DNA from: an uncultured Shinella sp.
Lineage (GTDB): Bacteria; Pseudomonadota; Alphaproteobacteria; Rhizobiales; Rhizobiaceae
Length of the DNA stretch: 16,822 bases
NCBI GenBank assembly: GCA_946481465.1
Contig: CAMLOC010000010.1
Coordinates: forward strand, 1-16,822
Reading direction: 5' to 3'
This document shows, piece by piece, positions 7,983 to 16,040 of this stretch. A model generated the notes under the pieces. It searched no databases. It saw only the letters and a list, made by a program, of their open reading frames with translations, and was not told the DNA's origin. The position numbers and the translations under genes were made by a program. Numbering within the stretch: the stretch's first letter is position 1; the number at the start of each line of letters is the position of its first letter.

Positions 7983-8450
7983 TTAAAGCTTTTTCGCCGC
8001 TTCAAGCACGGCGGCGACATGGCCCTTGACCTTCACCTTCGGCCAGATCTCGGCGATCCTGCCTTCGGCATCGACGAGCATGGTCGTGCGCTCGACGCCC
8101 ATATAGGTGCGGCCGTACATGCTCTTTTCCTTCCAGACGCCATAGGCTTCCAGCGTTTGAAGGCTCTCGTCGGAGGCGAGCGGCACGTCGAGCGCGTGCT
8201 TTGCGACGAACCTGTCGTGCTTCTTCACGGGATCGGGCGAAAGGCCGACGAGGCCGACGCCGGCCGCCTCGAAATCCGCCTTCGCGGCGGTGAAATCCTT
8301 CGCTTCCGTCGTGCAGCCTTCCGTGTCATCCTTCGGGTAGAAGAAGAGGACGACGGGCCGGCCGCGCAGGGCGGAGAGCGAAATGGTGCCGCCGCCGTCA
8401 CGCGGGAGGGTGAAGTCCGGGGCGACGGCGCCCGGGGCCAGTTCTGCCAT
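7983..8450 (-). CDS. bcp: Bcp/PrxQ-type thioredoxin-dependent peroxiredoxin
   Basis: This 155-residue cytoplasmic peroxiredoxin reduces hydrogen and organic peroxides. The core VVLFFYPKDDTEGCTTEAKDF holds the peroxidatic Cys46 with the conserved Pro39 and Thr43 environment, and Arg121 (VERTTML) is in the expected place. Cys46 is the only cysteine in the protein. The resolving Cys five residues on (Cys50 in E. coli Bcp) is Lys51 here, so it must work as a 1-Cys enzyme resolved by thioredoxin, a low-molecular thiol or another protein. The ATG at 8450 is preceded by AAAGGAAA at good spacing. The frame stays open far upstream only because it runs antisense to the next gene. It leads the minus-strand cluster and is followed by DUF455 after 22 bp. 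Confidence 0.93.
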   Translation of the reverse strand: MAELAPGAVAPDFTLPRDGGGTISLSALRGRPVVLFFYPKDDTEGCTTEAKDFTAAKADFEAAGVGLVGLSPDPVKKHDRFVAKHALDVPLASDESLQTLEAYGVWKEKSMYGRTYMGVERTTMLVDAEGRIAEIWPKVKVKGHVAAVLEAAKKL

Positions 8451-8600
8451 GGGATTTCCTTTCTTTGGCCGGCTTTTTGAGTCAAGGAGCCGGCCTCCCG
8501 CATATATAGTGGCAGGCAGAATCGTCCAGCGGCGAGCGGACGGCAGGCAGCGATTCCATGGGATAACGCTGCGAAATGGGGCAAAGGAAACCAGCGCGCG
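8451..8600. promoter_or_regulatory. Divergent promoter region between bcp and the AsmA-like gene
   Basis: This 150-bp gap must drive both bcp (minus) and the large AsmA-like gene (plus). On the plus strand TTGAGT (8477-8482) is followed after 18 bp by CATATA (8501-8506), the only A/T-rich patch here and a modest promoter candidate. A good Shine-Dalgarno for bcp lies at its left edge, and AAAGGAAA (8582-8589) precedes the plus-strand start. No clear OxyR or iron operator was seen. Confidence 0.4.
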
Positions 8601-11600
8601 ATGGCAGAACTCCGCGACGAGAAGGTCGTGTTCCGCAGAAAGGATATCGTTCCGCTGCACGAACTGCCGTCCGCGCAGGCGCATGAGCCCATCGTCCTGC
8701 ACGCCGGCAGCGCGAGCCGCACCGGCATCGCCTGCCGCATCGTCGCCGCCACCGTCGCGCTCGTCCTGTTCCTCGGCGCCGTGCTCATCGGCCTCGTGGA
8801 AACCGGCCTTTTCGACAGCACGCTGAACGCGCGCGCCGTCACCGCCCTCAACCAGGCGCTCGGCACGCGCTACCGCGCCTCCGTCGACCATACCGTGCTG
8901 CGCCTCGCCGGCCTCGACGGATTTGCGCTGAAGGCGGAGAACGTCCGCATCGTCGAGGTCGAATCCGGCAAGGAGCTGGCGACGACCGATTCGATCGGCA
9001 TCGTGCTCGATCCGCTGGGGCTTGCCGCCGGCCGCATCGCCGTCTCGCGGCTCGACGTGGACGGGGCGATGTTCAATGCCGCGCTGCTGCCCAGGAGCAA
9101 GCCGCTCGACCTGGCGGCGCTGCGCATTTCCGACGTGCCGGACTATCTGGAAACCACTTTCGAGCGGCTCGACGGCGTCAGCCACCTGATCGATACGAAC
9201 GGCATGCAGACCGTCAAGGTGTCCGACCTCGGCGCGACCTTCCAGGGACCGGGCGGCAAGCCGTTGACGCTGGCCATCGACAGCCTTCAGTTCACCCGCG
9301 ACGACGACGGCACCATGTCGATCGACGGGCATTTCACCATGGACGGCGCCGAGGGCGAGATCGATCTGACGGCCTCCGGCGCGAACGGGGCGGTGCGCGG
9401 GCTGGAAGGCTCGATCCGCAACGTGGCGCTCGGGAAATTCCTGCTCGGCAACGACGTCTACGGCAACGTGCACGCCGGCATCGACACGACGGCGGACGTC
9501 TCCGTCCGGGCCGTGCGCGAGATCGACGGCACGCGGCCGGTGCTCGGCCTCGACGTCGCGCTCGCCGCAGGTTCGATCTACGGCGACGGCGTCGCGGCCG
9601 ACCTGCGCCCGTCCACCCTGAAGGTCGGCTACAATTTCGACAAGGGCTCGATCGAACTCGCCTCGCAGGACGTGAGCGTCGGCCAGTCGCGTTTTCCCTT
9701 CACCGGCGGCCTCATCGACCTCGACCGGGTCTCCGACCGGCCGGACAAGGGGTTCGCCATCGATCTCGTCTTCAGCGATGCGGTGAGCCGTCCCGTCGAT
9801 TCCAACGAGGCGCCGATCCGCTTCGACGCCAAGGTGAACGGCTACTATCTGCCGAAAACGAAGAACCTCCTGTTCGAGGAGATGACCGTCTCCAGCGAGA
9901 AGGGCAATGCCGCCGGCTCGCTTGCCGTGCGCTTTAGCGACCGGGAGCCGGAGGTCAGCTTCGTGATGATCGCCAGCGAACTGGAATCGGTCGCCGTCAA
10001 GCAGCTCTGGCCTTTCTGGATGGCCAAGACGGCGCGCAGCTGGGTGATCAAGAACATCTTCGGCGGCACCGTCACCAACGGCCGCATCGAATTCTACGTT
10101 GCCGAGGGTCGCGAGCGCCTGCCGGGCGTGCCGATGCATCTCGGCCCGGAAGAGCTGAAGATCGACTTCGACATCGAGGGCGCGCGCATGAACGTCGCCG
10201 GCGAGATTCCGCCGCTGCGCGACACGTCCGGACAATTCCGCCTGCGCGGGCCGCGCACCGAGATCACGATCAACGGCGGCACCGCCTATTTCCCCTCCGG
10301 CCGCTCCGTCGCGCTGACGGGCGGCACCTTCGTGCTGCCCGACAACTACACCAAGCCGCTGATGGCGGACATGGATATCGGCGTCGCGGGCGATGCCGAT
10401 GCGATCGCGGAACTGGCGACCTACCGGCCGATCCGCGCCCTGCCGGCGACCGGCTTTGCGCCGGGCGATTTCGCCGGCCATGTGACGGCGAAGGTGAAGG
10501 CGCATTTCGGCGTCATCTCCGCCCACAACCCGCCGCCGCCGCAATGGACGGCCGCCCTCACGCTCGACGACGTCGATCTCGGCAAGCCGGTTGCCGGGCG
10601 CACCGTGACGGGCCTGCGCGGCCTTCTTTCCATCGACCCGCAGCGTGCCGACCTCAAGGCGAAGGGCGATATCGACGGGGTGACGCTCGACCTCGAACTG
10701 GCCGAGCCCGTCGGCAAGGAAGCCGGCTTCAAGCGCAAGACGGTGCTGTCCGGCACGCTTGACGACAAGGACCGCCGCAAGCTGCTGCCGGGCCTCGAGG
10801 AGGTGGTGGAGGGGCCTGTCGGGGTGCGGCTGGAGCAGGAGGGCGACGGGCCGCAGCTGGTGGAGGCGGATATCGGGGCGGCCGCGGTCTCCATTCCATG
10901 GATCGGCTGGACCAAGGGCGCGGGCATCGGCGGCAAGATCACGCTGACGGCGGACACGAAGGAGGGCGTCACCCGCGTTTCCGACTTCCGCTTTTCCGGC
11001 GAGGGGTTCAACGTGGCGGGCAATCTCGCCTTCCGCGGCGCGCGGCTCGATGCGGCGACTTTCTCCACTGTCCGGCTTTCGGCCGACGACCGCTTCCGCC
11101 TGAAGGTGGAGCGCGGGAAGTCCGGCTATGTCGTGGTCGCGGACGGCGAGGCGGCGGACGTGCGCGCCGTGCTGGCGCGCCTCAAGAACGCGACCGGCGG
11201 CGGTGACGGCGACAAGCAGGGCGTCACCGTGCGGGCCGATCTTGCCCGCGCCGTCGGCTTCAACGGCGAGACGCTCTCCAATGTCTCCTTCCGCTACAGC
11301 ACGGCGGGCGGCCGCATTTCCGGCCTGGACCTTTCGGCGGTGACGAAGGGCGGGGCGCCGGTGGTGGCGCAGCTTGCCAACAGCGGCGGCTCGGACGCCA
11401 TCCAGCTTACCAGCGGCGATGCCGGCGCCATCGCCCGGTTCGCCGATATCTACGGCCACATGCGCGGCGGTCTTCTGAATGTCCGCCTGCGCGAGACGGC
11501 CGGCAGCGGCTGGCGCGGTTCCGTCGACGTGCGCAACTTCTCGCTCGTCGGGGAGGAGCGGCTGCGCTCCCTCGTCTCGACGCCGGCCGGCGAGAGCGGG

Positions 11601-11990
11601 CGCAGCCTCAACGAGGCGGTGCGCCGCGAGATCGACGTCAGCGCTGTGAAATTCTCCCGCGGTTTTGCCCAGGTGCGTACCGGCGGCGGCGCGCTCAGCC
11701 TCGAAAACGGCGTGGTGCGCGGCGAAACCGTCGGCGCAACCTTCCAGGGCACGGTGCGCGACGCCAACGGCCACACGGACATGACCGGCACCTTCATGCC
11801 GGCCTACGGCCTCAACCGGCTGTTCGCCGAACTGCCGCTGATCGGCATCATCCTCGGCAACGGCAACGACCGCGGCCTGATCGGCATCACCTTCAAGCTC
11901 TCCGGCCCCTTCGACAAGCCGAAGCTGACGATCAACCCGCTGTCGATCATCGCCCCCGGTGTCTTCCGCAACATCTTCGAATTCCAGTGA
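8601..11990 (+). CDS. AsmA-like / DUF3971 (YhdP-type) envelope protein
   Basis: This 1129-residue protein has a cytoplasmic N-terminal stretch of about 42 residues, one membrane segment (about 43-66, IACRIVAATVALVLFLGAVL) and a very long periplasmic part made of repeated beta strands. The C terminus (MPAYGLNRLFAELPLIG, then GITFKLSGPFDKPKLTINPL) is the AsmA-like C-terminal region, and the middle matches DUF3971-type proteins of rhizobia. Family knowledge: AsmA/YhdP/TamB proteins form long hydrophobic grooves thought to move phospholipids between inner and outer membranes. The specific lipid role here is inferred by family. ATG 8601 is chosen because it is the first start before the basic stretch and transmembrane helix and has AAAGGAAA about 12 bases upstream. 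It stands alone on its strand, divergent from bcp and convergent with tyrS. Confidence 0.87.
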   Translation: MAELRDEKVVFRRKDIVPLHELPSAQAHEPIVLHAGSASRTGIACRIVAATVALVLFLGAVLIGLVETGLFDSTLNARAVTALNQALGTRYRASVDHTVLRLAGLDGFALKAENVRIVEVESGKELATTDSIGIVLDPLGLAAGRIAVSRLDVDGAMFNAALLPRSKPLDLAALRISDVPDYLETTFERLDGVSHLIDTNGMQTVKVSDLGATFQGPGGKPLTLAIDSLQFTRDDDGTMSIDGHFTMDGAEGEIDLTASGANGAVRGLEGSIRNVALGKFLLGNDVYGNVHAGIDTTADVSVRAVREIDGTRPVLGLDVALAAGSIYGDGVAADLRPSTLKVGYNFDKGSIELASQDVSVGQSRFPFTGGLIDLDRVSDRPDKGFAIDLVFSDAVSRPVDSNEAPIRFDAKVNGYYLPKTKNLLFEEMTVSSEKGNAAGSLAVRFSDREPEVSFVMIASELESVAVKQLWPFWMAKTARSWVIKNIFGGTVTNGRIEFYVAEGRERLPGVPMHLGPEELKIDFDIEGARMNVAGEIPPLRDTSGQFRLRGPRTEITINGGTAYFPSGRSVALTGGTFVLPDNYTKPLMADMDIGVAGDADAIAELATYRPIRALPATGFAPGDFAGHVTAKVKAHFGVISAHNPPPPQWTAALTLDDVDLGKPVAGRTVTGLRGLLSIDPQRADLKAKGDIDGVTLDLELAEPVGKEAGFKRKTVLSGTLDDKDRRKLLPGLEEVVEGPVGVRLEQEGDGPQLVEADIGAAAVSIPWIGWTKGAGIGGKITLTADTKEGVTRVSDFRFSGEGFNVAGNLAFRGARLDAATFSTVRLSADDRFRLKVERGKSGYVVVADGEAADVRAVLARLKNATGGGDGDKQGVTVRADLARAVGFNGETLSNVSFRYSTAGGRISGLDLSAVTKGGAPVVAQLANSGGSDAIQLTSGDAGAIARFADIYGHMRGGLLNVRLRETAGSGWRGSVDVRNFSLVGEERLRSLVSTPAGESGRSLNEAVRREIDVSAVKFSRGFAQVRTGGGALSLENGVVRGETVGATFQGTVRDANGHTDMTGTFMPAYGLNRLFAELPLIGIILGNGNDRGLIGITFKLSGPFDKPKLTINPLSIIAPGVFRNIFEFQ

Positions 11991-12048
11991 GGCTGGCGGC
12001 CCGCAGGTGGACGTCGAGCTGTTGGCAAAGCCCTCAAACTTCTCCTGT

Positions 12049-12123
12049 GTCATGGTCGGGCTTGACCCGACCATCCACACCCCGCTGAAAAGAATGGATC
12101 CTCGGGTCAGGCCCGAGGATGAC
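12049..12123. repeat. Two inverted 29-bp palindromic units (RIME-like intergenic element)
   Basis: Two hairpins lie in the gap after the AsmA-like gene. The first pairs ATGGTCGGG (12052-12060) with CCCGACCAT (12066-12074) around the loop CTTGA. The second pairs ATCCTCGGG (12098-12106) with CCCGAGGAT (12112-12120) around TCAGG. Reverse-complementing the second (12095-12123) gives a copy of the first (12049-12077) that differs at 5 of 29 bases, and four of those are paired changes that keep the stem. The layout of two palindromes in one intergenic unit resembles the rhizobial RIME mosaic elements; identity with that family is from memory. Confidence 0.75.
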
Positions 12124-12150
12124 GGAGTGCTTGGAGCGACGTCTGTTATC

Positions 12151-12183
12151 AAACTGAAGGCCGCCTGGAGGGGCCTTCAGTTT
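12151..12183. terminator. Bidirectional rho-independent terminator between the AsmA-like gene and tyrS
   Basis: A perfect 12-bp stem, AAACTGAAGGCC (12151-12162) against GGCCTTCAGTTT (12172-12183), encloses a 9-nt loop. A/T pairs at the stem base supply the U-rich side in both directions (TTTCGTTT follows on the plus strand). It lies 11 bp beyond the tyrS stop and 160 bp beyond the plus-strand gene, so it most directly ends tyrS and can also stop read-through from the left. Confidence 0.8.
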
Positions 12184-12194
12184 CGTTTGCCCGG

Positions 12195-13448
12195 TCAGGC
12201 CGGGCGCACCAGGATGTGCTTCTTCTTGCCCAGCGACAGCTTGACGACGCCGTCGGCGGAGACGTCGGCGGTGCCGACGAGGCGGCGCTCGTCGGAGACA
12301 GCGGCGTCGTTGATGCGCACCGCGCCACCCTGCACATGGCGGCGCGCTTCGCCGTTGGAGGCGGCAAGGCCGGCCTTGACGACGAGGCTGAGAAGGCCGA
12401 TGCCGGCCTCAAGTTCAGCCGTGGCGACGTCGATCGACGGCAGGTTCTCGGCGATCGCGCCCTCCTCGAAGGTCTTGCGCGCGGTTTCGGCGGCCTGTTC
12501 GGCGGCTTCGCGGCCGTGCAGCATCGCGGTCACTTCGGTCGCAAGAATCTTCTTCACCTCGTTGATCTCGGCGCCGCCGAGCGCGGAGAGCCGGGCGATC
12601 TCGTCCATCGGCAGCGTCGTGTAGAGCTTGAGGAAGCGCGAGACGTCGGCGTCCTCCGTGTTGCGCCAGTACTGCCAGAAATCATAGGCCGACAGCATGT
12701 CCGGGTTGAGCCAGACGGCGCCGGAGAGCGACTTGCCCATCTTGGCGCCCGATGCGGTGGTCAGCAGCGGCGAGGTCATCGCGTAGAGCTGCGGCGTGCC
12801 CATGCGGTGGCCGAGGTCGATGCCGTTGATGATGTTGCCCCACTGGTCCGAGCCGCCCATCTGCAGGCGCACGTCGTAGCGCTTGTTGAGCTCGACGAAG
12901 TCGTAGGCCTGCAGGATCATGTAGTTGAATTCGAGGAAGGACAGCGACTGCTCGCGCTCGAGGCGCATCTTCACGCTGTCGAAGGACAGCATGCGGTTGA
13001 CCGAGAAGTGGCGGCCGACATCGCGCAGGAATTCGAGGTAGTTGATGCCGAGCAGCCAGTCGGCGTTGTTGATCATCAACGCGTCCTTCGGGCCTTCGCC
13101 ATAGGTGAGGTAGCTCGAAAAGACCTTCTTGATGCTGGCGATGTTGCTGTCGATCGTCTCCGGCGTCATCAGCTGGCGCGCCTCGTCCTTGAAGGACGGG
13201 TCGCCGACCATGCCGGTGCCGCCGCCCATCAGCGAGATCGGCCGGTGGCCGGTCTTCTGGAACCAGTGCAGCAGCATGATCTGGATGAGGCCGCCGGCAT
13301 GGAGGCTCGGCGCGGTCGGATCGAAGCCGATATAGGCCGTCACGGTTTCCTTGGCGAGAAGGTCGTCGAGGCCGGTTTCATCGGAGATCTGGTGGATGAA
13401 GCCGCGCTCTTTCAGCGTGCGAAGGAAATCGGATTTGAATTCGGACAT
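12195..13448 (-). CDS. tyrS: Tyrosyl-tRNA synthetase
   Basis: This 417-residue class I enzyme joins tyrosine to tRNA-Tyr in the cytoplasm. The N-terminal catalytic domain begins with [16 protein letters not shown], in which HAGG is the HIGH-motif equivalent, followed by the tyrosine-site stretch [25 protein letters not shown] and the KMSKS-type KMGKS at residues 236-240. The last 70 or so residues form the S4 RNA-binding domain ([22 protein letters not shown], split here by its Gly-rich turn). Length is normal. ATG 13448 is preferred over upstream in-frame starts because [20 protein letters not shown] is the standard family beginning and a purine-rich GAGAGA lies before it. It is divergent from anmK and ends at a strong terminator. 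Confidence 0.96.
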   Translation of the reverse strand: MSEFKSDFLRTLKERGFIHQISDETGLDDLLAKETVTAYIGFDPTAPSLHAGGLIQIMLLHWFQKTGHRPISLMGGGTGMVGDPSFKDEARQLMTPETIDSNIASIKKVFSSYLTYGEGPKDALMINNADWLLGINYLEFLRDVGRHFSVNRMLSFDSVKMRLEREQSLSFLEFNYMILQAYDFVELNKRYDVRLQMGGSDQWGNIINGIDLGHRMGTPQLYAMTSPLLTTASGAKMGKSLSGAVWLNPDMLSAYDFWQYWRNTEDADVSRFLKLYTTLPMDEIARLSALGGAEINEVKKILATEVTAMLHGREAAEQAAETARKTFEEGAIAENLPSIDVATAELEAGIGLLSLVVKAGLAASNGEARRHVQGGAVRINDAAVSDERRLVGTADVSADGVVKLSLGKKKHILVRPA

Positions 13449-13545
13449 GGCCTGTCTCTCTTGCCGGGATGCTTTGGGCGGGATGTTTGCGGCCGGACAT
13501 AATTTTCCGGCGGACCGCCGGGCGTTTAGCACTGTTTCACCGCAT

Positions 13546-13564
13546 AATCACTTCAAAAGTGATT
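13546..13564. promoter_or_regulatory. 19-bp palindrome overlapping the putative anmK -10 region
   Basis: AATCACTT (13546-13553) and AAGTGATT (13557-13564) form perfect 8-bp arms around CAA. The left arm overlaps CATAAT (13543-13548), a five-of-six match to a -10 box placed 30 bp before the anmK start. No convincing -35 is visible. It could be an operator for a dimeric regulator or a hairpin in the 5' leader. It lies in the 130-bp gap shared with tyrS, so it might affect both genes. Confidence 0.45.
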
Positions 13565-13578
13565 CTGGAGCGGACGGC

Positions 13579-14712
13579 ATGACGGGACTGCGAACGGCGA
13601 TCGGTCTGATGAGCGGCACGAGCCTCGACGGCATCGACGTGGCGCTGCTGCGCACGGACGGCAAGGCCGTCGTGGAGCGCGGCCCCTCGATGGGCCGGCC
13701 CTATGACGCCGCCTTCCGCCGGCGCCTGCAAGGCGCGCTGGAAACGGCAAAGGCCATCGGCGAGCGGACGGAGCGTCCCGGCGACCTGGCCGAGATCGAG
13801 CGCGACCTGACGCTGCGCCACGGCGAGGCCGTGCGCGCCTTCCTTGCGGAAAACGGCTTGAAGCCGGCCGATATCGACGTCGTCGGCTTCCACGGCCAGA
13901 CCGTGCTGCACCGGCCGGATGCCGGCCTGACGGTGCAGCTCGGCGACGGCGGGCTGCTGGCGCGCGAGACCGGCATCGACGTGGTCCACGACATGCGGGC
14001 GAACGACATGGCGCATGGCGGGCAGGGCGCGCCGCTCATTCCCGCCTATCACGCCGCGCTCGCCGCCGGTCTTTCGGACGCTGCCGGCAAGGCCGTCGTC
14101 TTCGTCAATATCGGCGGCATCTCCAACATCACCTTCATCGGCGCCGAGGGCACGATCGTCGCCTATGACAGCGGCCCCGGCAACACGCTGATCGACCAGT
14201 GGGTCGAGGCCCATGCGGGCATTCCCTACGACCAGGGCGGCATGATCGCCTCGGAGGGCCGCATCGATCCCGGCCTTGCCGAACGCTATCTCGGCCATGC
14301 CTTCTTCACCGATCCGGTGCGCCGCTCGCTCGACCGTAACGATTTCTCCCCGCCGTCGGGCGCGGAGGCGAGCCTGGAGGACGGCGCGCGCACGCTGGCC
14401 CATGTCACGGCCGCCGCCGTCATCCGCTCCGCCCGCCACCTGCCGGAGCGACCGAAGCTCTATGTCGTGTGCGGCGGCGGCCGGCTCAACCGGGTGATCA
14501 TGGACGACCTTGCGGCGCTCGCCGAGACGGAGGGGGCGGAGGTGGTGGCGGCCGAGGCGGTCGGCCTTGACGGCGACAGCATGGAGGCGGAGGCCTGGGC
14601 CTATCTCGCCGTCCGCTCGCTCGGCGGCCTGCCGCTCACTTTCCCGGGCACGACCGGCGTCAACGCACCCGTGACCGGCGGCCTGCTGCGCAAACACGAT
14701 GCCTGCGATTAA
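13579..14712 (+). CDS. anmK: Anhydro-N-acetylmuramic acid kinase
   Basis: This 377-residue cytoplasmic kinase converts 1,6-anhydroMurNAc, released from recycled peptidoglycan, to MurNAc-6-phosphate with ATP, opening the anhydro ring. Family signatures in order are [12 protein letters not shown] (9-20, ATP phosphate binding), GFHGQTV, the stretch [40 protein letters not shown] and VVCGGGRLN near the C terminus. Length matches the E. coli enzyme closely. ATG 13579 directly precedes [12 protein letters not shown], and TGGAG lies eight bases before it; upstream in-frame starts would add residues that overlap tyrS antisense. It is divergent from tyrS. No other recycling gene (murQ, nagZ) is visible in the window. 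Confidence 0.95.
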   Translation: MTGLRTAIGLMSGTSLDGIDVALLRTDGKAVVERGPSMGRPYDAAFRRRLQGALETAKAIGERTERPGDLAEIERDLTLRHGEAVRAFLAENGLKPADIDVVGFHGQTVLHRPDAGLTVQLGDGGLLARETGIDVVHDMRANDMAHGGQGAPLIPAYHAALAAGLSDAAGKAVVFVNIGGISNITFIGAEGTIVAYDSGPGNTLIDQWVEAHAGIPYDQGGMIASEGRIDPGLAERYLGHAFFTDPVRRSLDRNDFSPPSGAEASLEDGARTLAHVTAAAVIRSARHLPERPKLYVVCGGGRLNRVIMDDLAALAETEGAEVVAAEAVGLDGDSMEAEAWAYLAVRSLGGLPLTFPGTTGVNAPVTGGLLRKHDACD

Positions 14713-14750
14713 CGGTTTCTTCGCGGGCGTCTTCTAGGGTTGATCGGGAT

Positions 14751-14785
14751 CGTTCCGGGGCGCTTTTGAACGGAACGGCCTTTTG
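14751..14785 (+). terminator. Candidate terminator downstream of anmK
   Basis: CGTTCCG (14751-14757) pairs with CGGAACG (14771-14777) around a 13-nt loop, followed by GCCTTTTG. The long loop and short T run make it a weak rho-independent terminator for anmK. It lies in the 91-bp gap before the cyclase gene, so some read-through into that gene is possible. Confidence 0.4.
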
Positions 14786-14803
14786 TGTTGCTTGGGATGA
14801 CCA

Positions 14804-15982
14804 ATGAGTGGCGCGGGCTTCCTGCTGGCGGTGAACTTCCTTATCGCGCAGTGTTTCTGCATGTTCTTCCTGGCGGTGTCCGCCCGGAGCCGCAACCGCG
14901 TCGCCGCGCGCTGGTTTGCCGCCACCTATGCTGTCGCCTCGCTTTCCGCCATCTTCGAATTCCTCGTCGCCTATGTGCCGCCGATGAAACTGTGGGCGAT
15001 CCTCGCCTTCGCCGCCATGCTCGGCGGCATGCTGATGCTGCGCGTCGGTGTCGGCCATCTCTACGGCCTTCGCACGAACCGCTGGGTCCTGGCGGGGATC
15101 TTCCTCGCCTTCGTCGCGTTCGACTACGTCATCTACGACCTGCCGCGCGGCACGATCGCCCACGCATTTTCCTACCAGATGCCTTTCGCGGTGGCGCTCG
15201 GCATGAGCGCCTTCGCCGTCTGGCGCGCGCGCCCGGCAAGCTTCGTCGACAGGGCGCTCATCGTCCTCCTCGTGCTGACCAGCGCGCATTTCCTGGCAAA
15301 GGCGCTCGCGGCCGTGCTCGCCGGCGCGGGCAACACGGCGAAGGACTATCTCGCCAGCCAGTTCGCACTCGTCTCGCAGAGCATGGGCGCCGTGCTGATC
15401 GTCACGGTCGGCCTGATGCTGCTCTGCGTCCTCGTGCTGGAGATCGTCGCGGAGGAGAAGGGCAATGCGGAGGTCGACCCGCTGTCCGGCATCCTCAACC
15501 GTCGCGGTTTCGACAACCGTATCGACCAGCTGCTGGCCGGCGCCGGGCCGCACGGCCTCATCCTGTGCGACATCGATCATTTCAAGGCGGTCAACGACAC
15601 CTACGGCCACCAGGGCGGCGACAGCGCCATCCGCGCCTTCGGCGAGGCCTTGAGCGTGGCGGCCCCGCCGGGTGCGCTCGTCGCGCGCATCGGCGGCGAG
15701 GAATTCGCCCTCTTCCTGCCGAACACCGGCCGGGAGGCGGCGCTGCTCTTCGCCCAGACCCTGCGCGCCACCCGCGCCGCCGCAACCATTCCCGGCCTGC
15801 CGCCGGCCGCGCGCATCACCGCCAGCTTCGGCGTCGCCGAGGTGACGCGCGGCGAACCGCTGCGTTTTGCCATGCGCCGGGCGGACGACGCGCTCTATGC
15901 GGCCAAGAATGCCGGGCGGGACTGCGTGCGCGAGGCGGAACCGCCCGCGGCGGTGCTGGAAGTCGTCCGGCGCGCGCATTGA
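14804..15982 (+). CDS. Membrane-anchored diguanylate cyclase (GGDEF protein)
   Basis: This 392-residue inner-membrane protein makes cyclic di-GMP from two GTP. The first 220 residues hold about six hydrophobic membrane segments (starting FLLAVNFLIAQCFCMFFLAV) with no recognised named sensor domain. The GGDEF domain spans about 225-380, with DPLSGILNRRGF, the metal and GTP-binding DIDHFKAVNDTYGHQGGD and an intact active-site loop GGEEF at 297-301. The product-inhibition I-site, RxxD five residues before GGEEF, reads PPGA (288-291) and so is lost. The start ATG 14804 has only a weak Shine-Dalgarno-like GGGA before it. A longer competing frame from 14785 lacks any family match. No EAL domain is present. 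The signal sensed is unknown. Confidence 0.92.
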   Translation: MSGAGFLLAVNFLIAQCFCMFFLAVSARSRNRVAARWFAATYAVASLSAIFEFLVAYVPPMKLWAILAFAAMLGGMLMLRVGVGHLYGLRTNRWVLAGIFLAFVAFDYVIYDLPRGTIAHAFSYQMPFAVALGMSAFAVWRARPASFVDRALIVLLVLTSAHFLAKALAAVLAGAGNTAKDYLASQFALVSQSMGAVLIVTVGLMLLCVLVLEIVAEEKGNAEVDPLSGILNRRGFDNRIDQLLAGAGPHGLILCDIDHFKAVNDTYGHQGGDSAIRAFGEALSVAAPPGALVARIGGEEFALFLPNTGREAALLFAQTLRATRAAATIPGLPPAARITASFGVAEVTRGEPLRFAMRRADDALYAAKNAGRDCVREAEPPAAVLEVVRRAH

Positions 15983-15986
15983 GGGC

Positions 15987-16017
15987 AAAAAAAAGCCCGG
16001 TGGGACACACCGGGCTT
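15987..16017 (-). terminator. Strong rho-independent terminator of the alpha/beta hydrolase gene
   Basis: AAGCCCGGTG (15993-16002) and CACCGGGCTT (16008-16017) form a perfect 10-bp stem with loop GGACA. On the minus strand the stem is followed by eight T (A run at 15987-15994), a classic U tail, 23 bp after the hydrolase stop. For the plus-strand cyclase gene, ending 4 bp before the A run, the same stem lacks a T run and would be weaker. Confidence 0.88.
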
Positions 16018-16040
16018 CCTGCTGTTTCTGGCTCGGCCTG

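Noticed and set aside
10795..10875. Short G-rich stretch of GAG/GTG/GGG codons within the AsmA-like gene
   Set aside because: The frame and protein pattern are uninterrupted and no boundary or repeat is visible, so local codon variation is enough.
8451..12152. Very long open frame on the minus strand running from bcp through the whole length opposite the AsmA-like gene
   Set aside because: It is a shadow produced by high-GC codon bias of the plus-strand gene. Only the last 155 codons (bcp) show family motifs; the rest is low-complexity and His/Arg/Ala-rich without domains.
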